DNA of 64,000 nucleotides from Muribaculaceae bacterium (GCA_017553785.1 JAFZKD010000044.1:1-64000); one strand, 5' to 3'. Positions 16,885 to 25,864 are shown, counted from the first letter of the stretch. Numbers and translations: made by a program. Notes: generated by a model from the sequence alone, not told the origin.

Positions 16885-18759
16885 CTATCCAGTCCTCACC
16901 GTCATCCAGTTGTCATTGGCCAGCGACGGATCAGGCGGCGGTTGATTCACAGTTGTCTCAGACATGATGAGCAACCCAATGGCGCGAGTCATCAGGATGT
17001 CGTCATGTTTTCCTGGCCGGGCCGCGTAACGGCCATTGTGTTCCTCATAGTCGCGCATCTCGTTAACGGCATCGAGGTCCCGCTCCAGATAGGAGCCGTC
17101 CCTCACCGCCTCGATCAACTGGGCAATCGCTTTATTCTTGGTCTTGACATTAGTGTGAAAACCCAACTTGTGGGGGGCGCGCTGGTACAACATGCTGTAA
17201 ACACCATACAGTTTCTGCATGATGAACTCGCTCTCCCCTGCCCTCGCCGCCTCATTGACCAGGGTATTGCTCTCGATGGCCAGCAAGGCATTATTATAAT
17301 ACTTGGCAAGCTGCATCGACTTCCAAGCCAGCCTGTCGTGATCGATGTGGCCGCGCCACTGGGCGACAATCTCAGATTTGGAATTCAGCCAACGCCTTTT
17401 CCATACCGCAATCACCGAATAGTCACTGCTGTCGGAACGCCCACCCACGTCAACAACCACCAGATAGTTCGCGGCAACGGGACCGCGGGGATGAGGATAC
17501 TTCCACACCTTGAGCAGACCGTTAGACGCGCTCACCAGCCTGATGTTGACCTTGGCGCTCTCGCCGCTCATGCCATCAGCCTGGATATCCCCCACGAGGA
17601 CAGGGTCAACAGTGCAGCTTTTCTCCAGATTATCCAGATGCTCGCGGGCAAACGGGTTGTTGCCGCTTGTGGCGAAAGCCTCGCTCGCCGTTCCGGGATA
17701 CTCCGCCATCATGAGTTCATGGGCGCGGTATTCCATGCGCTTGTGATGGTACCAGTTGATCTGTTCAAGCGTGCGCCCGTCTTCCCACATCTCGCGCTCG
17801 TACTTGTCCATATCTTCCCACAACGCCACCGGGTCATCGACAGCCAGCGAATAAATCCCGATTTCATGCCACGGCACAAACACCGCTTCCTTGTCACTGC
17901 GGCCCGCCGTGGCCCGCAGCCACTCGTCATGGAAAAAGTCCCCCACGCCGTTGGCAGTGGATTCCAGCACGACTACCGTCTCGGGGTTAAGCACAATGCT
18001 GCCGCAAACACTGCGTACCACATCATCAGGGTCGTGCATCACACTGGATTTCCAAAACGCCACCTCGCTCAAGTGGGCCATGGCGATGTCGTAGCCGCGC
18101 ACGGCATCTTCGCTGCGTGAGCTGCCCATGAGCACCAGACACTCACGGGAATCCAACTGCTGCACATTGTTCTGGCCTTCGAGCTTGGTGAACCGCAACG
18201 GCTCGGCATCGTCGTCAAGCAACTCTTTGGGATAATGGCGCAATAACAGGTTATACATGCGCTTGATGGCCTTACTGGTGGCATGCAAGTGTCCGCAAAT
18301 CAAGCTGTTCCATCCCTTGTGCCTGACCAGTTGCATCCATGCCAGATACATCTGTACAAGGGTCGACCCGCCCCATTGACGGGCCTTGAGCAGAATCACA
18401 CGCACCGGCTTTCCAGACACGCGTTGTTCCTCCATCACTGCCAGCAGGCGCCGTTGGGGGCGATTCAGGACAAACGGCACATTCCTGCCACTCTGTTTGT
18501 CCTTGATGGTCACGCAGCGGGCACACCAGAATTCAAAATCGTCGAACAGGCGATGACGCTCCCGTTCGGTTGGGCTTAACGAGGGATAGTCAGGGTGTGA
18601 GTCGATGACTGCCCTGGGCACAAAACAGCCATCGGCTTCCACCCTGTCGCCCCAACAGCCGACACCCGCCAACGGATCGTAACGGTCACACTCGACTAGC
18701 GCCCTGCGCCGGGCGTTCTCTTTCATGATATCCTCTATATGAAATAATGTGTCTTTCAT
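16885..18759 (-). CDS. Phage-type terminase large subunit, isolated
   Basis: 624 residues. The ATPase half has a terminase-style Walker A (KARQWGGST, residues 125-133) and Walker B with catalytic Glu (MAHLSEVAFW, E232), then VLESTANGVGDFFHDEW. The nuclease half has the RNase-H-like acidic triad: VVDVGGRSDSSDYS (~448-460), AIESNTL (~503) and GKHDDILM (~596). So both activities look intact. Terminases package phage DNA into proheads. Here no portal, capsid or tail gene is nearby; only one partner gene (18780-20780) shares the operon. It is either the last piece of a decayed prophage or a retained, repurposed pair. The reading frame is open over its whole length, which argues against simple decay. 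Confidence 0.85.
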   Translation of the reverse strand: MKDTLFHIEDIMKENARRRALVECDRYDPLAGVGCWGDRVEADGCFVPRAVIDSHPDYPSLSPTERERHRLFDDFEFWCARCVTIKDKQSGRNVPFVLNRPQRRLLAVMEEQRVSGKPVRVILLKARQWGGSTLVQMYLAWMQLVRHKGWNSLICGHLHATSKAIKRMYNLLLRHYPKELLDDDAEPLRFTKLEGQNNVQQLDSRECLVLMGSSRSEDAVRGYDIAMAHLSEVAFWKSSVMHDPDDVVRSVCGSIVLNPETVVVLESTANGVGDFFHDEWLRATAGRSDKEAVFVPWHEIGIYSLAVDDPVALWEDMDKYEREMWEDGRTLEQINWYHHKRMEYRAHELMMAEYPGTASEAFATSGNNPFAREHLDNLEKSCTVDPVLVGDIQADGMSGESAKVNIRLVSASNGLLKVWKYPHPRGPVAANYLVVVDVGGRSDSSDYSVIAVWKRRWLNSKSEIVAQWRGHIDHDRLAWKSMQLAKYYNNALLAIESNTLVNEAARAGESEFIMQKLYGVYSMLYQRAPHKLGFHTNVKTKNKAIAQLIEAVRDGSYLERDLDAVNEMRDYEEHNGRYAARPGKHDDILMTRAIGLLIMSETTVNQPPPDPSLANDNWMTVRTG

Positions 18760-18779
18760 CGATCATCTTTCCGCTTTAT

Positions 18780-20780
18780 TCATATCCAGTAAACCAGTGC
18801 GGGCAGGAACAGTGTACCCGCTTGTGCCACACCGTCTATAGACAGCCGCAGCGTTCGCGCCCTCAACGACATCGTGGGAGCCGCAAGCGGCTGATCCACT
18901 TGTCCCGTCACAGTAGTGACACTGACATCAGATTCCTGCGAGAGGATGCCACGCTGGCCTTTCACCTTGAGAATGAGCGACGCTGTCGTGCCCATCACAT
19001 GCCACACCACCCGCTTGATGGAACAAGCCATCAAGGGATCAACAGCGACAGGATGCGAAAGCCAGCGCACGGGCACGGCCGCTGCAGTCTCCTGCTCAAG
19101 ATCCAGCAAGCCGCCGGAAAGGGTCACGGCCAGCGCATGGCGCGGATCACTGTAGAACTGTGCCACACCGACCGTCCGCTCACTCATTGCCCCACTGGCC
19201 ATTCTCACCACCGGATAACCGTTGGCACGCTGTATCCACAATTCTTCATGGGCATTGCACCAGGCCATGGCGACACATTCCACGTCACGCACGAGAACGT
19301 CGAGCCGCGAAGCGCTCAAACGGCACAGATGCCGATGGCGGGATACCAGCCAAATGTCCCGACCCGCCTCGACGGGAGCGACATCACGCGCAATCACAGT
19401 CCTGTCCACTAAACGGGCATCGCCCAACGACCCTGCCAGGCTCTGCGGAATGGCGAAAATGCCGTCATCGGTAAACACATAAACCGGATAACGCCCAAAG
19501 CCGCCCGAATACAACGGACGCGTCACAACTGACATCGCCATGGGTGAGGCCCCCAATACCCGTCCGCGGTGAGCCTCGACCAAAGGGTTTCCGGGAACAC
19601 TGACAATAACATCGCCACTCGCCGTGCAGCAATATAACCTGCCACTTGCGCTCGTAGAGCACATGATTTCACCTGCCCGCACCAGCGCCCCGACATAGTC
19701 GCACTGGGCATTGGTGAGTACTGAAGGGTGCGAAGCGGCAGCAAAATCCCCGCTGGTGATGTGGGAAGCGGCAGATGCGCTGGCAATGAGACGCCATGGC
19801 GAGGTGCCCAACTCCATGGAAATGGCAGCAGTTGTCCGGCGGGGCAATCCCATTTCCAGAATATAATCATGCTGCGGTGCCGTGCGTGTCACACAACGGT
19901 AATCAAGTGAGCCGCTGTCATTCACCAGATGAGCCTCGGTAGTGGCCAGCACATCGACACTTTTCACCATGGGCAACCATTCGGCCGCGATATCACGGGT
20001 GACATCAATACTCAGGTTGTAGTGCACCAGCTGCAGACTAGCCGCAAGAGTACCTGAAAACGCCGAGCCGTTGTCTTCGACAGGGACTTGTACGAATTCG
20101 GCATTGGCCAGCGTCTCATCACCCACCCGCACGGGTGCGCTCATCCACAGGTAGCTGTCATCAATCAACCTTACGGCCCATCGCACCAGCATGGGACCGG
20201 TGTGCCGACCCTCGGCGGCAAGATCAGCATGCAGGTTTTCCCAAGCTTTGCGCAACATCTTGGTCAAGACGGCTACATCGGCATCGGCAAGCGGAGCCTG
20301 CCAACGGCTATAAGGGGCGGCAAAGCTATAGGCGTCCAAGTCGGCATGACTGACCGATGTGCTGACCCGAAAAGCCAAGTCAGGGACGGCAGCAGCAGGA
20401 TCGAGCTTCACCCACTCTCCCCCGTGTTGCCCAAGATACACCAAGCCGCCATTGGTAACAATGACGATAAGTTGTCCAATGTGATGGGCGCCCACAACGT
20501 TGTCATCAACGGTGCACACTGTTACACCATCAATCTTCACGGCGCTATCTTGGCATGTCACTTGATGGTCGTCGGCTATGAGCAACAATCGCTCACCCAC
20601 TCCCACAGCGCCTATTGTCGCCGGCACGCCCACCACCTGAAGTGATTGTTCGCGCTCCCTGACGTTTTGGGCAATAGACGCTGTTCCACACAGAGCCGCC
20701 TCACCATTGGCAAGCGGCACGACTCCACGGGGCTGAACCCGGGTCTCTTTCATTTGTTTGTGCTTTTTCATGGTTTTCAT
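18780..20780 (-). CDS. Unknown 666-residue beta-rich protein paired with terminase
   Basis: No signal peptide and no membrane segment; the start is Lys-rich (MKTMKKHKQMKETRVQPRG). The body shows many short repeated beta patterns of the kind seen in beta-propellers (LLLIADDHQVTCQD, QLIVIVTNGGLVYLGQ, PVYVFTDDGIFAIPQSLAG, DIWLVSRHRHLCRLSAS, ELWIQRANGYPVVRM). The last ~90 residues (VSVTTVTGQVDQPLAAPTM, ARTLRLSIDGVAQ) look like a phage structural domain. It ends 20 nt before the terminase start, so the two form an operon. I do not recognise the family. A phage head/tail structural or DNA-stabilisation protein is the likeliest origin, by analogy only. Confidence 0.7.
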   Translation of the reverse strand: MKTMKKHKQMKETRVQPRGVVPLANGEAALCGTASIAQNVREREQSLQVVGVPATIGAVGVGERLLLIADDHQVTCQDSAVKIDGVTVCTVDDNVVGAHHIGQLIVIVTNGGLVYLGQHGGEWVKLDPAAAVPDLAFRVSTSVSHADLDAYSFAAPYSRWQAPLADADVAVLTKMLRKAWENLHADLAAEGRHTGPMLVRWAVRLIDDSYLWMSAPVRVGDETLANAEFVQVPVEDNGSAFSGTLAASLQLVHYNLSIDVTRDIAAEWLPMVKSVDVLATTEAHLVNDSGSLDYRCVTRTAPQHDYILEMGLPRRTTAAISMELGTSPWRLIASASAASHITSGDFAAASHPSVLTNAQCDYVGALVRAGEIMCSTSASGRLYCCTASGDVIVSVPGNPLVEAHRGRVLGASPMAMSVVTRPLYSGGFGRYPVYVFTDDGIFAIPQSLAGSLGDARLVDRTVIARDVAPVEAGRDIWLVSRHRHLCRLSASRLDVLVRDVECVAMAWCNAHEELWIQRANGYPVVRMASGAMSERTVGVAQFYSDPRHALAVTLSGGLLDLEQETAAAVPVRWLSHPVAVDPLMACSIKRVVWHVMGTTASLILKVKGQRGILSQESDVSVTTVTGQVDQPLAAPTMSLRARTLRLSIDGVAQAGTLFLPALVYWI

Positions 20781-20851
20781 TAGTTATGGGACTTCTCATT
20801 TCAAACGATTAATCAAAGTCCATGTTAATCTTCAATGTTTTTGTTTGCCCG

Positions 20852-20884
20852 CAAAGATAGCACACCCTTGCATGATACCGCAAG
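20852..20884 (-). promoter_or_regulatory. Promoter of the terminase-pair operon
   Basis: On the minus strand TATCTTTG (20852-20859) fits the -7 consensus, with CTTG (20881-20884) 21 bp further up as a weak -33. It is about 70 nt before the 666-residue gene, so this pair has a host-type promoter. Confidence 0.5.
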
Positions 20885-20989
20885 GACAAAATGCAGGAAG
20901 CCAATTTCACGAAAATTATTCAATTAAAATTTGCTTCCCGCCCGACAGCCCGATAAAAAAGCACCCGCACTCACTTCGAGCGCGGATGC

Positions 20990-21100
20990 TAACTATTATC
21001 TATTATCTCTTATCTCTTATCTTTTATCTATTATCTTTTATCTATTATCTTTTATCTATTATCTCTTATCTATTATCTTTTATCTCTAATCTTTAAACTC
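20990..21100. repeat. Degenerate TTATCT tandem repeat
   Basis: About 110 bp made of 10-11-bp units of the form TATTATCTYT, alternating CTATTATCT, CTCTTATCT and TTTTATCT, ending ATCTCTAATCTTTAAACTC. It lies just beyond the 3' end of the minus-strand dockerin-like gene. There are no spacers, so it is not a CRISPR. It is probably a slippage-prone simple repeat; similar short CTAAACT and AACTAAA tracts occur near 2410 and 22885. Confidence 0.85.
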
Positions 21101-21122
21101 TAATCTGCGAGCAACGCGAGCA

Positions 21123-22325
21123 TCAAGGCCACTGGCCGCTGAGCAGGTAGTCGATGAGGGCTGTCACGTCGGCAATCGAGATATCGCCATCAATGTTGGT
21201 GTCAGCACCACCAACGCTAAACTCGTCACCCTCAGCCAAGTCACCACTCAGCAGGTGGTCGATCAAGGTGGTAACATCGGCAATAGTCACATCTCCATCC
21301 TTGTTCACATCACCGCGCAGGAAATCGTCGGGAGAAACGATGAACTTGCTTCCGTCGGTGTAATAAAGCCTGTTATTCAAGAAACCATAGGGGAAGTAAT
21401 ATCCGTTGCTCGGCATTGTATAATCCCATGTCAACTCATTGGGAGTTGCGATGCCGTCAAAGCCCCAGGTATAACCGTTCACATGGCCCGTTGCATCGGT
21501 TGTGTAACTGCCGATGGGATAAAACATTCCTTCGCCTTCATTCACCCAGGTATCCTTCACGTCCCATATCGGGTTGAACATATTACCGCCTTCGGAGCAA
21601 GGATAATTCAACGTTCCTTCAGAGCTCAGTACCATAAAAGCGCCAGGCATGCCATAATTCCACATGTTGCCCACATACACGGTGTCGTTGCTTTGACGAA
21701 TCAACACGTTACAAGAAGCGACACTGTTATCCGACTCATTGACATACTCTAATTTGCCATTGGCCACCAAGAATTCGCTGCCACGGTACACGGTCTCAAA
21801 ATAGGTGGTGTCGCGAGCAACCTCAACGCCCTTGCGGTACCAAATCAATACCTGATAACCGGTATAGACGTATCCCTTGTTTTTGTCAAAAACAATCGAA
21901 CCGTCGTTGGCAAGAGTACCCGTTACCGCATTCTCCTGATCATGAAGAATGTAATCTTCGGATACAAGAGCCGAATAACGGACCGTGTCCACCCTGTTGC
22001 TGCCGCTACCCGTGATTGAGGTGTCCTCCAACAGATTAAACCAATTCAACGACACAACACCAGTATTGTAGTTCACATTAACGGGAACATAGCTGGTGTG
22101 GCCAACAGCGTCACGGTAAAGTCCCGCACAACACAACTGGCCGTCTATCATCTGCCATTCCACGCCACCGCCAGCATAGTAGGGATCGGCTTGAGTCACA
22201 TGACCTGCGTTGTCAGTGTACTGGTAGGCATAGAGGAATGCCACATAATCATTTGCGACAATGTTCACTTGGGCAAACGCTGTCAAACTTGCACAAACAA
22301 ATAACAGTGCTAAAATCTTCTTCAT
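21123..22325 (-). CDS. Secreted protein with C-terminal dockerin-like repeats (1)
   Basis: About 400 residues starting MKKILALLFVCASLTAFAQ (signal peptide; I take the Met at 22325, not the upstream one at 22391). The body is beta-rich with FLYAYQYTD, YYAGGGVEWQMIDGQLCCAGLY and repeated DTVxY segments, and no known family. The last ~65 residues hold two EF-hand-like dockerin repeats: GDVNKDGDVTIADVTTLIDHLL and NIDGDISIADVTALIDYLL (quoted in part). In cellulosomes these bind cohesins; in Bacteroidales they occur widely without cohesins and may act as calcium-stabilised ends. The gene has a close relative next door at 23155-24645 (same GGVEWQ/EGLYWQ.. SNGQLYCAG layout), so the two are tandem paralogues. 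Confidence 0.8.
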   Translation of the reverse strand: MKKILALLFVCASLTAFAQVNIVANDYVAFLYAYQYTDNAGHVTQADPYYAGGGVEWQMIDGQLCCAGLYRDAVGHTSYVPVNVNYNTGVVSLNWFNLLEDTSITGSGSNRVDTVRYSALVSEDYILHDQENAVTGTLANDGSIVFDKNKGYVYTGYQVLIWYRKGVEVARDTTYFETVYRGSEFLVANGKLEYVNESDNSVASCNVLIRQSNDTVYVGNMWNYGMPGAFMVLSSEGTLNYPCSEGGNMFNPIWDVKDTWVNEGEGMFYPIGSYTTDATGHVNGYTWGFDGIATPNELTWDYTMPSNGYYFPYGFLNNRLYYTDGSKFIVSPDDFLRGDVNKDGDVTIADVTTLIDHLLSGDLAEGDEFSVGGADTNIDGDISIADVTALIDYLLSGQWP

Positions 22326-22361
22326 ATCTATGTATTTAATAATGTGTCGGTTTAAAGGATA

Positions 22362-22392
22362 CAAAATTACTGTTTTATTTTGTACCAACAAC
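22362..22392 (-). promoter_or_regulatory. Promoter of dockerin-like gene 1
   Basis: Minus-strand GTTG (22389-22392), 19-bp spacer, TAATTTTG (22362-22369), ending ~37 nt before the start codon at 22325. Confidence 0.6.
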
Positions 22393-22449
22393 CAATTTAA
22401 CGTCTTTTTTCACTTTTTCATCAATCGTAAGTTCATGGTAACTGATCAA

Positions 22450-22502
22450 CGAATCACGATTCATCATGTTTTTGGATAAGGTTTGCTCGCATTCGCTCGC
22501 AA
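22450..22502 (-). repeat. Dispersed repeat, copy 2 (inverted)
   Basis: Reverse complement of the 3693-3744 repeat: read on the minus strand it runs TTGCGAGCGAATGC, CTTATCC, then ATGATGAATCGTGATTCG. Most of the ~52 positions agree. It lies in the long gap before the dockerin-like genes. Confidence 0.75.
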
Positions 22503-23084
22503 GAAATCAATATAATCATGAGGGCGTGTCACAATTGTTAAAGAATATCACTAGTGTCCGGAAAAACATCAGCAAAATACTCAAATACCTGAATCTGAGC
22601 CGTATAAGCATCATTTTGGGATTGGGGCTTACTTTTTCCTCGAAGAGGAAGGTCGGGTCGAAGGCCCGACTTTACCGGGAAACACCATGCAAGCCCATCG
22701 AGGATGGGCGCAGCTTGGTGCGTGCCACAGGGAGGTGCGCAGTGCGTCGAAGACGAACTTCCACAACTGTCAAATGCTTGTCGTTCATGCGATAGCACGA
22801 TCATTCTTTCCAGGCGACGCGTGCGCCGATTCCAAGTTCTCATTCTTAGCGTGGGGCCAAAAGAGCGCGGATGCCCACTAACAACTAAAAACTAAAAACT
22901 AACAACTAAAAATAAAATTTGTTCAATTTCCCGCCCGCCAGGGCGGTTAATACTTCTGTTGGGCCAACATCTATATCATTGCTAAAAATATATTTGATTT
23001 CTCGTGCGACAGCACGATCCTCATATAGGGTCACTACGATTTCGCTGAAGCAATCATTAACAAACCACATGCCACACCAAAAAA
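22503..23084. other. Gene-poor region, possible mobile-element debris
   Basis: Several short overlapping open frames occur in both strands, none with a recognisable product or start context. The stretch contains GTGTCCGG near 22555, the short hairpin GTCGGG-TCGAAG-GCCCGAC near 22650-22670, a run of AACTAAA-type simple repeats near 22880-22915 and CGCCCGCCAGGGCGG near 22930. The frame on the minus strand ending near 22538 reminds me of insertion-sequence margins in this group, but I cannot support a named element. Confidence 0.4.
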
Positions 23085-23085
23085 A

Positions 23086-23120
23086 GACAGACACCCCATC
23101 AGGGATGTCTGGCTTTTTCA
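23086..23120 (-). terminator. Terminator of dockerin-like gene 2
   Basis: CAGACA (23088-23093) pairs with TGTCTG (23106-23111), extended by CCC/GGG with one bulged base. T-runs follow on the minus strand and also on the plus strand. It lies ~45 nt after the stop of the minus-strand gene at 23155. Confidence 0.65.
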
Positions 23121-23154
23121 GTTTGCTATAGAGTTTTTGCTCTTTCTAAGAGAA

Positions 23155-24645
23155 TTACTCGGCCCAATTGCCAGTCAGCAGGTAGTCAATCAAGGCGGTC
23201 ACGTCACCGATGGTGATTTCGCCACTCAGATCACAGTCAGCATTGTCGCCGCTGAAGCCTTCGGCGTCATCAAAGTCGCCACTCAGCAAGTGGTCGATCA
23301 ATACGGTAACGTCAGCGATACCAACCTCACCGTCATTGTTCACGTCACCACGAAGGCCAATGGGCTCAGTTTCGAATACGAACTCGCTGCCATCGGTAAA
23401 GGACAGCACGTTGTTGGTGAAGGGATAGGAACCCAACTGCATGTTGGCACCATCGCTAACGCGTACGATACCCGGCAGGACATAAGCAGCGCGATCCCAC
23501 TTGATAGCGGTGGGCTCTACAGTACCAATGATAACGGTATCCTCGGTTGCCTCACCTTCCTCATCGACGTTATACAGCCAGTACCAGCGGGTGTTGTCCC
23601 AGTTGTAGGCACTGCCATAGTAGTCGGCATAGTAGTCCCTAGCGAGCTTACTCATCTCACTTACGGGCCAATCCAGAGGCATAACCATAGTACCATCCTT
23701 GTAGATGTTCATCTCGAAGCCGGGCATACCCATGCCGTAGAGATTGAACACAACTGCGGTGGTGTCATCATACTGGTACATGTAAACGTTCTCAGTGTTG
23801 TGCGAAGTGGTGGTAGCTTCCAAATCATAGTCATGGGTTGCGTTGGGCACGATGAATTGGGTGCCTACATAATACTCCTCAAAGTAGGTGGTATCACTCG
23901 ACTCAACAGTATAGGTATAACCGGTCCAAGAGCTACCTGAGCGCTTGTAGGTTACCAATGCCTGATAGCCGGCGAATACATAGGGCAGCTCACTGCTGAA
24001 CTCGATGCTTCCATCCTCATACAGGGTACCGGGAATGTCGGTGAATTCCTCGCTCTGGCCGGTATAGCGGTTTGCATCAACAAGGATCGAGTAGTTAACG
24101 GTGTCGGTACGCCTCCAGCTGCTACCGCTACCAGTGGATGTACCCTGAACAGTGTCATCGTCAAGCAGGATACCGCTGGGAATGGTAACCTCGTTGGTGG
24201 TGTAGTCGATGGTCACGGGCAGATAATAGGTGCTGCCGGTGTACTGGCTCCAGTAGATACCAGCGCAATACAACTGACCATTGGAAACCTGCCAGTAGAG
24301 ACCCTCGGCGCCGCGGAAGTGGTAAGCATCCCAGTCGAGGCCTTCGTCACCCATCGCATAGACATAGCGGAAGTCTATATAGTCGGTTGCTGCGATGTCT
24401 TCATCAGACAGACGGCGGGGAGCCTTGTTAGCAAGATTCTGGCCGGGATTAACGTTGTAGGTCTTGAAGTATTCCCTGGGGGTTAAAACACCCTGGCCAG
24501 GAGTAATGCTCTTGTCAAAACCTTGGGTCATGGTCATCATCTTCGGGGCATTCACCTTGGTCAGGTTAGCCTTGTTTAATTGGGGCATACCTGCCATAGC
24601 GGTCAGGCCTGCGCATACGAATAAAAGTGCTAAAAATTTTTTCAT
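23155..24645 (-). CDS. Secreted protein with C-terminal dockerin-like repeats (2)
   Basis: 496 residues. Signal peptide MKKFLALLFVCAGLTAMAG, then a ~60-residue Lys/Pro-rich propeptide-like part, then the domain shared with the neighbour at 21123-22325 (DYIDFRYVYAM, GLYWQVSNGQLYCAGIYWSQ, LPVTIDYTTNEV, repeats with SDTTYFEEYYVGTQFIVPN). Two dockerin-like calcium motifs finish the chain: DVNNDGEVGIADVTVLIDHL and DLSGEITIGDVTALIDYL. Cohesin partners are not visible in the window. The pair looks like a tandem duplication followed by divergence. Function unknown. Confidence 0.8.
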   Translation of the reverse strand: MKKFLALLFVCAGLTAMAGMPQLNKANLTKVNAPKMMTMTQGFDKSITPGQGVLTPREYFKTYNVNPGQNLANKAPRRLSDEDIAATDYIDFRYVYAMGDEGLDWDAYHFRGAEGLYWQVSNGQLYCAGIYWSQYTGSTYYLPVTIDYTTNEVTIPSGILLDDDTVQGTSTGSGSSWRRTDTVNYSILVDANRYTGQSEEFTDIPGTLYEDGSIEFSSELPYVFAGYQALVTYKRSGSSWTGYTYTVESSDTTYFEEYYVGTQFIVPNATHDYDLEATTTSHNTENVYMYQYDDTTAVVFNLYGMGMPGFEMNIYKDGTMVMPLDWPVSEMSKLARDYYADYYGSAYNWDNTRWYWLYNVDEEGEATEDTVIIGTVEPTAIKWDRAAYVLPGIVRVSDGANMQLGSYPFTNNVLSFTDGSEFVFETEPIGLRGDVNNDGEVGIADVTVLIDHLLSGDFDDAEGFSGDNADCDLSGEITIGDVTALIDYLLTGNWAE

Positions 24646-24769
24646 AAATCTGTAGATCTAGAAATTTGTTAATAATATAAAGTGAATAAAAAAATGGTTC
24701 TCATTTATAATATTATAGGTTTCTTGTGAATCAACTGTCCTTGCATGACATGGTTTTCATAAGATGTCA

Positions 24770-24800
24770 CAAAAGTACAGAGAATTTTTGAATACCACAA
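24770..24800 (-). promoter_or_regulatory. Promoter of dockerin-like gene 2
   Basis: Minus-strand TACTTTTG (24770-24777) with TTGT (24797-24800) 19 bp further up. It predicts a 5' leader of ~120 nt before the start at 24645, longer than for the neighbouring genes. Confidence 0.55.
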
Positions 24801-24898
24801 CTTTTTTAGACAAAAACTTCACATTCTTAAACAAATTCTACCTAAAACGTAACCGTTGAGCGATTCATCCCACGCCATTTAATAGGTCTTAGGAAGCA

Positions 24899-25453
24899 CT
24901 ACCATGTGAACAACATGCCACGGGCTACGTCTTGGGCTACGTCTTGGCCCATACTCTGCTCAACAATGGTCAAGGCAAATGCCGATGCCGCCGCGGGGCC
25001 GTTACCGGTCACCACATGGCCATCAACAGCCACTGGCGACTGTTCCCAGACCACGCCCTCGACAGTATTCTCCATGCCGGGATAGCACACAGCGCGACGG
25101 CCGTTAATGATGCCTAAAGGACCAAAAACCACAGCCGGCGAAGCGCAGATCGCCGCCAGTTTGCCTCCAGCCTTGTCATGAGCGACAAGTGCCTCACACA
25201 GCGCTTCATGGGCCCCCAGATTGGGGGCGCCGGGAATACCACCTGGAAGCACCAGCCACTCGGCGCCGCTGTAGTCATTATCCCCGTACAGGGTGTCGGC
25301 CATCACCGTCACACCATGCGCCCCAGTGACTTCTAGGCCTGGGTTAATCGACACCGTCACCACAGGCATTCCTGCGCGACGCAACACATCCACACATGTC
25401 AGGGCCTCGACTTCCTCAAAGCCATCGGCCAGAAACACATAACTCTCTTTCAT
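24899..25453 (-). CDS. DJ-1/PfpI family protein
   Basis: 184 residues from the Met at 25453 (MKESYVFLADGFEEVEALT), the standard start of DJ-1/YajL/ThiJ-type proteins. The nucleophile elbow is AAICASPAVVFG (catalytic Cys), the conserved acidic residue lies in FLADGFEEVEA, and GNGPAAASAFALTIVE is the C-terminal helix start. Family members act as glyoxalase III-like or protein-repair enzymes and as redox-sensitive chaperones in the cytoplasm; which activity applies is not decided by sequence. A TAATTTCG element about 45 nt upstream may be its -7 box. Confidence 0.9.
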   Translation of the reverse strand: MKESYVFLADGFEEVEALTCVDVLRRAGMPVVTVSINPGLEVTGAHGVTVMADTLYGDNDYSGAEWLVLPGGIPGAPNLGAHEALCEALVAHDKAGGKLAAICASPAVVFGPLGIINGRRAVCYPGMENTVEGVVWEQSPVAVDGHVVTGNGPAAASAFALTIVEQSMGQDVAQDVARGMLFTW

Positions 25454-25635
25454 CTCAATTGCCTGTTTAATCAATAATCTGTTTGTTTTGAGGAGCGAAA
25501 TTAATGATTTTCGGGATTAAAACCATGCTTAACGCCCTTTTTCTTGAAAAAAAATGATGTTTTTTGAAAAAAATGTGCGATTTTTTTTGGTGGTTCCAAA
25601 AATAGCAGTACCTTTGCATCGCTTTTGACAGCAAC

Positions 25636-25713
25636 GGGCAGTTAGCGCAGTTGGTTCAGAGCATCTGCCTTACAAGCAGAGGGTCGGGGGTTCGAATCCC
25701 TCACTGCCCACCA
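25636..25713 (+). tRNA. tRNA-Val (UAC)
   Basis: The cloverleaf can be drawn directly: acceptor GGGCAGT with ACTGCCC, anticodon stem TCTGC/GCAGA with loop CTTACAA (anticodon TAC), T-arm GGGGGTTCGAATCCC region, and an encoded CCA at 25711-25713. The TAC anticodon decodes valine. A terminator follows at once, so it is a single-tRNA transcript. Confidence 0.95.
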
Positions 25714-25720
25714 ACACAGG

Positions 25721-25750
25721 GTCCAGCACATTTCATGCTGGACTTTTTTT
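25721..25750 (+). terminator. tRNA-Val terminator
   Basis: GTCCAGCA (25721-25728) pairs with TGCTGGAC (25736-25743), followed by seven Ts. Confidence 0.85.
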
Positions 25751-25754
25751 ATTC

Positions 25755-25785
25755 CTTATCCTGAAACATGATGAATCGTGATTCG
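25755..25785 (+). repeat. Dispersed repeat, copy 3 (short)
   Basis: Starts CCTTATCC and ends ATGATGAATCGTGATTCG. It shares the 3' ~30 bp with copies 1 and 2 but lacks their TTGCGAGCGAATGC part. It follows the tRNA terminator. Confidence 0.7.
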
Positions 25786-25864
25786 CTGAATAGACTCAGG
25801 CTTCTATTTGGCACAAAAAATCATAAAAACCCTTAAACCTGGGGCAAGATTGAAGAATAATATG

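Noticed and set aside
20990-21100. CRISPR array
   Set aside because: Contiguous imperfect short tandem units with no spacers and no cas genes.
22538-22843. Coding gene or named insertion sequence in the gap before the dockerin-like genes
   Set aside because: The frame has no start context or recognisable domain, and no terminal inverted repeats with target-site duplication can be seen.
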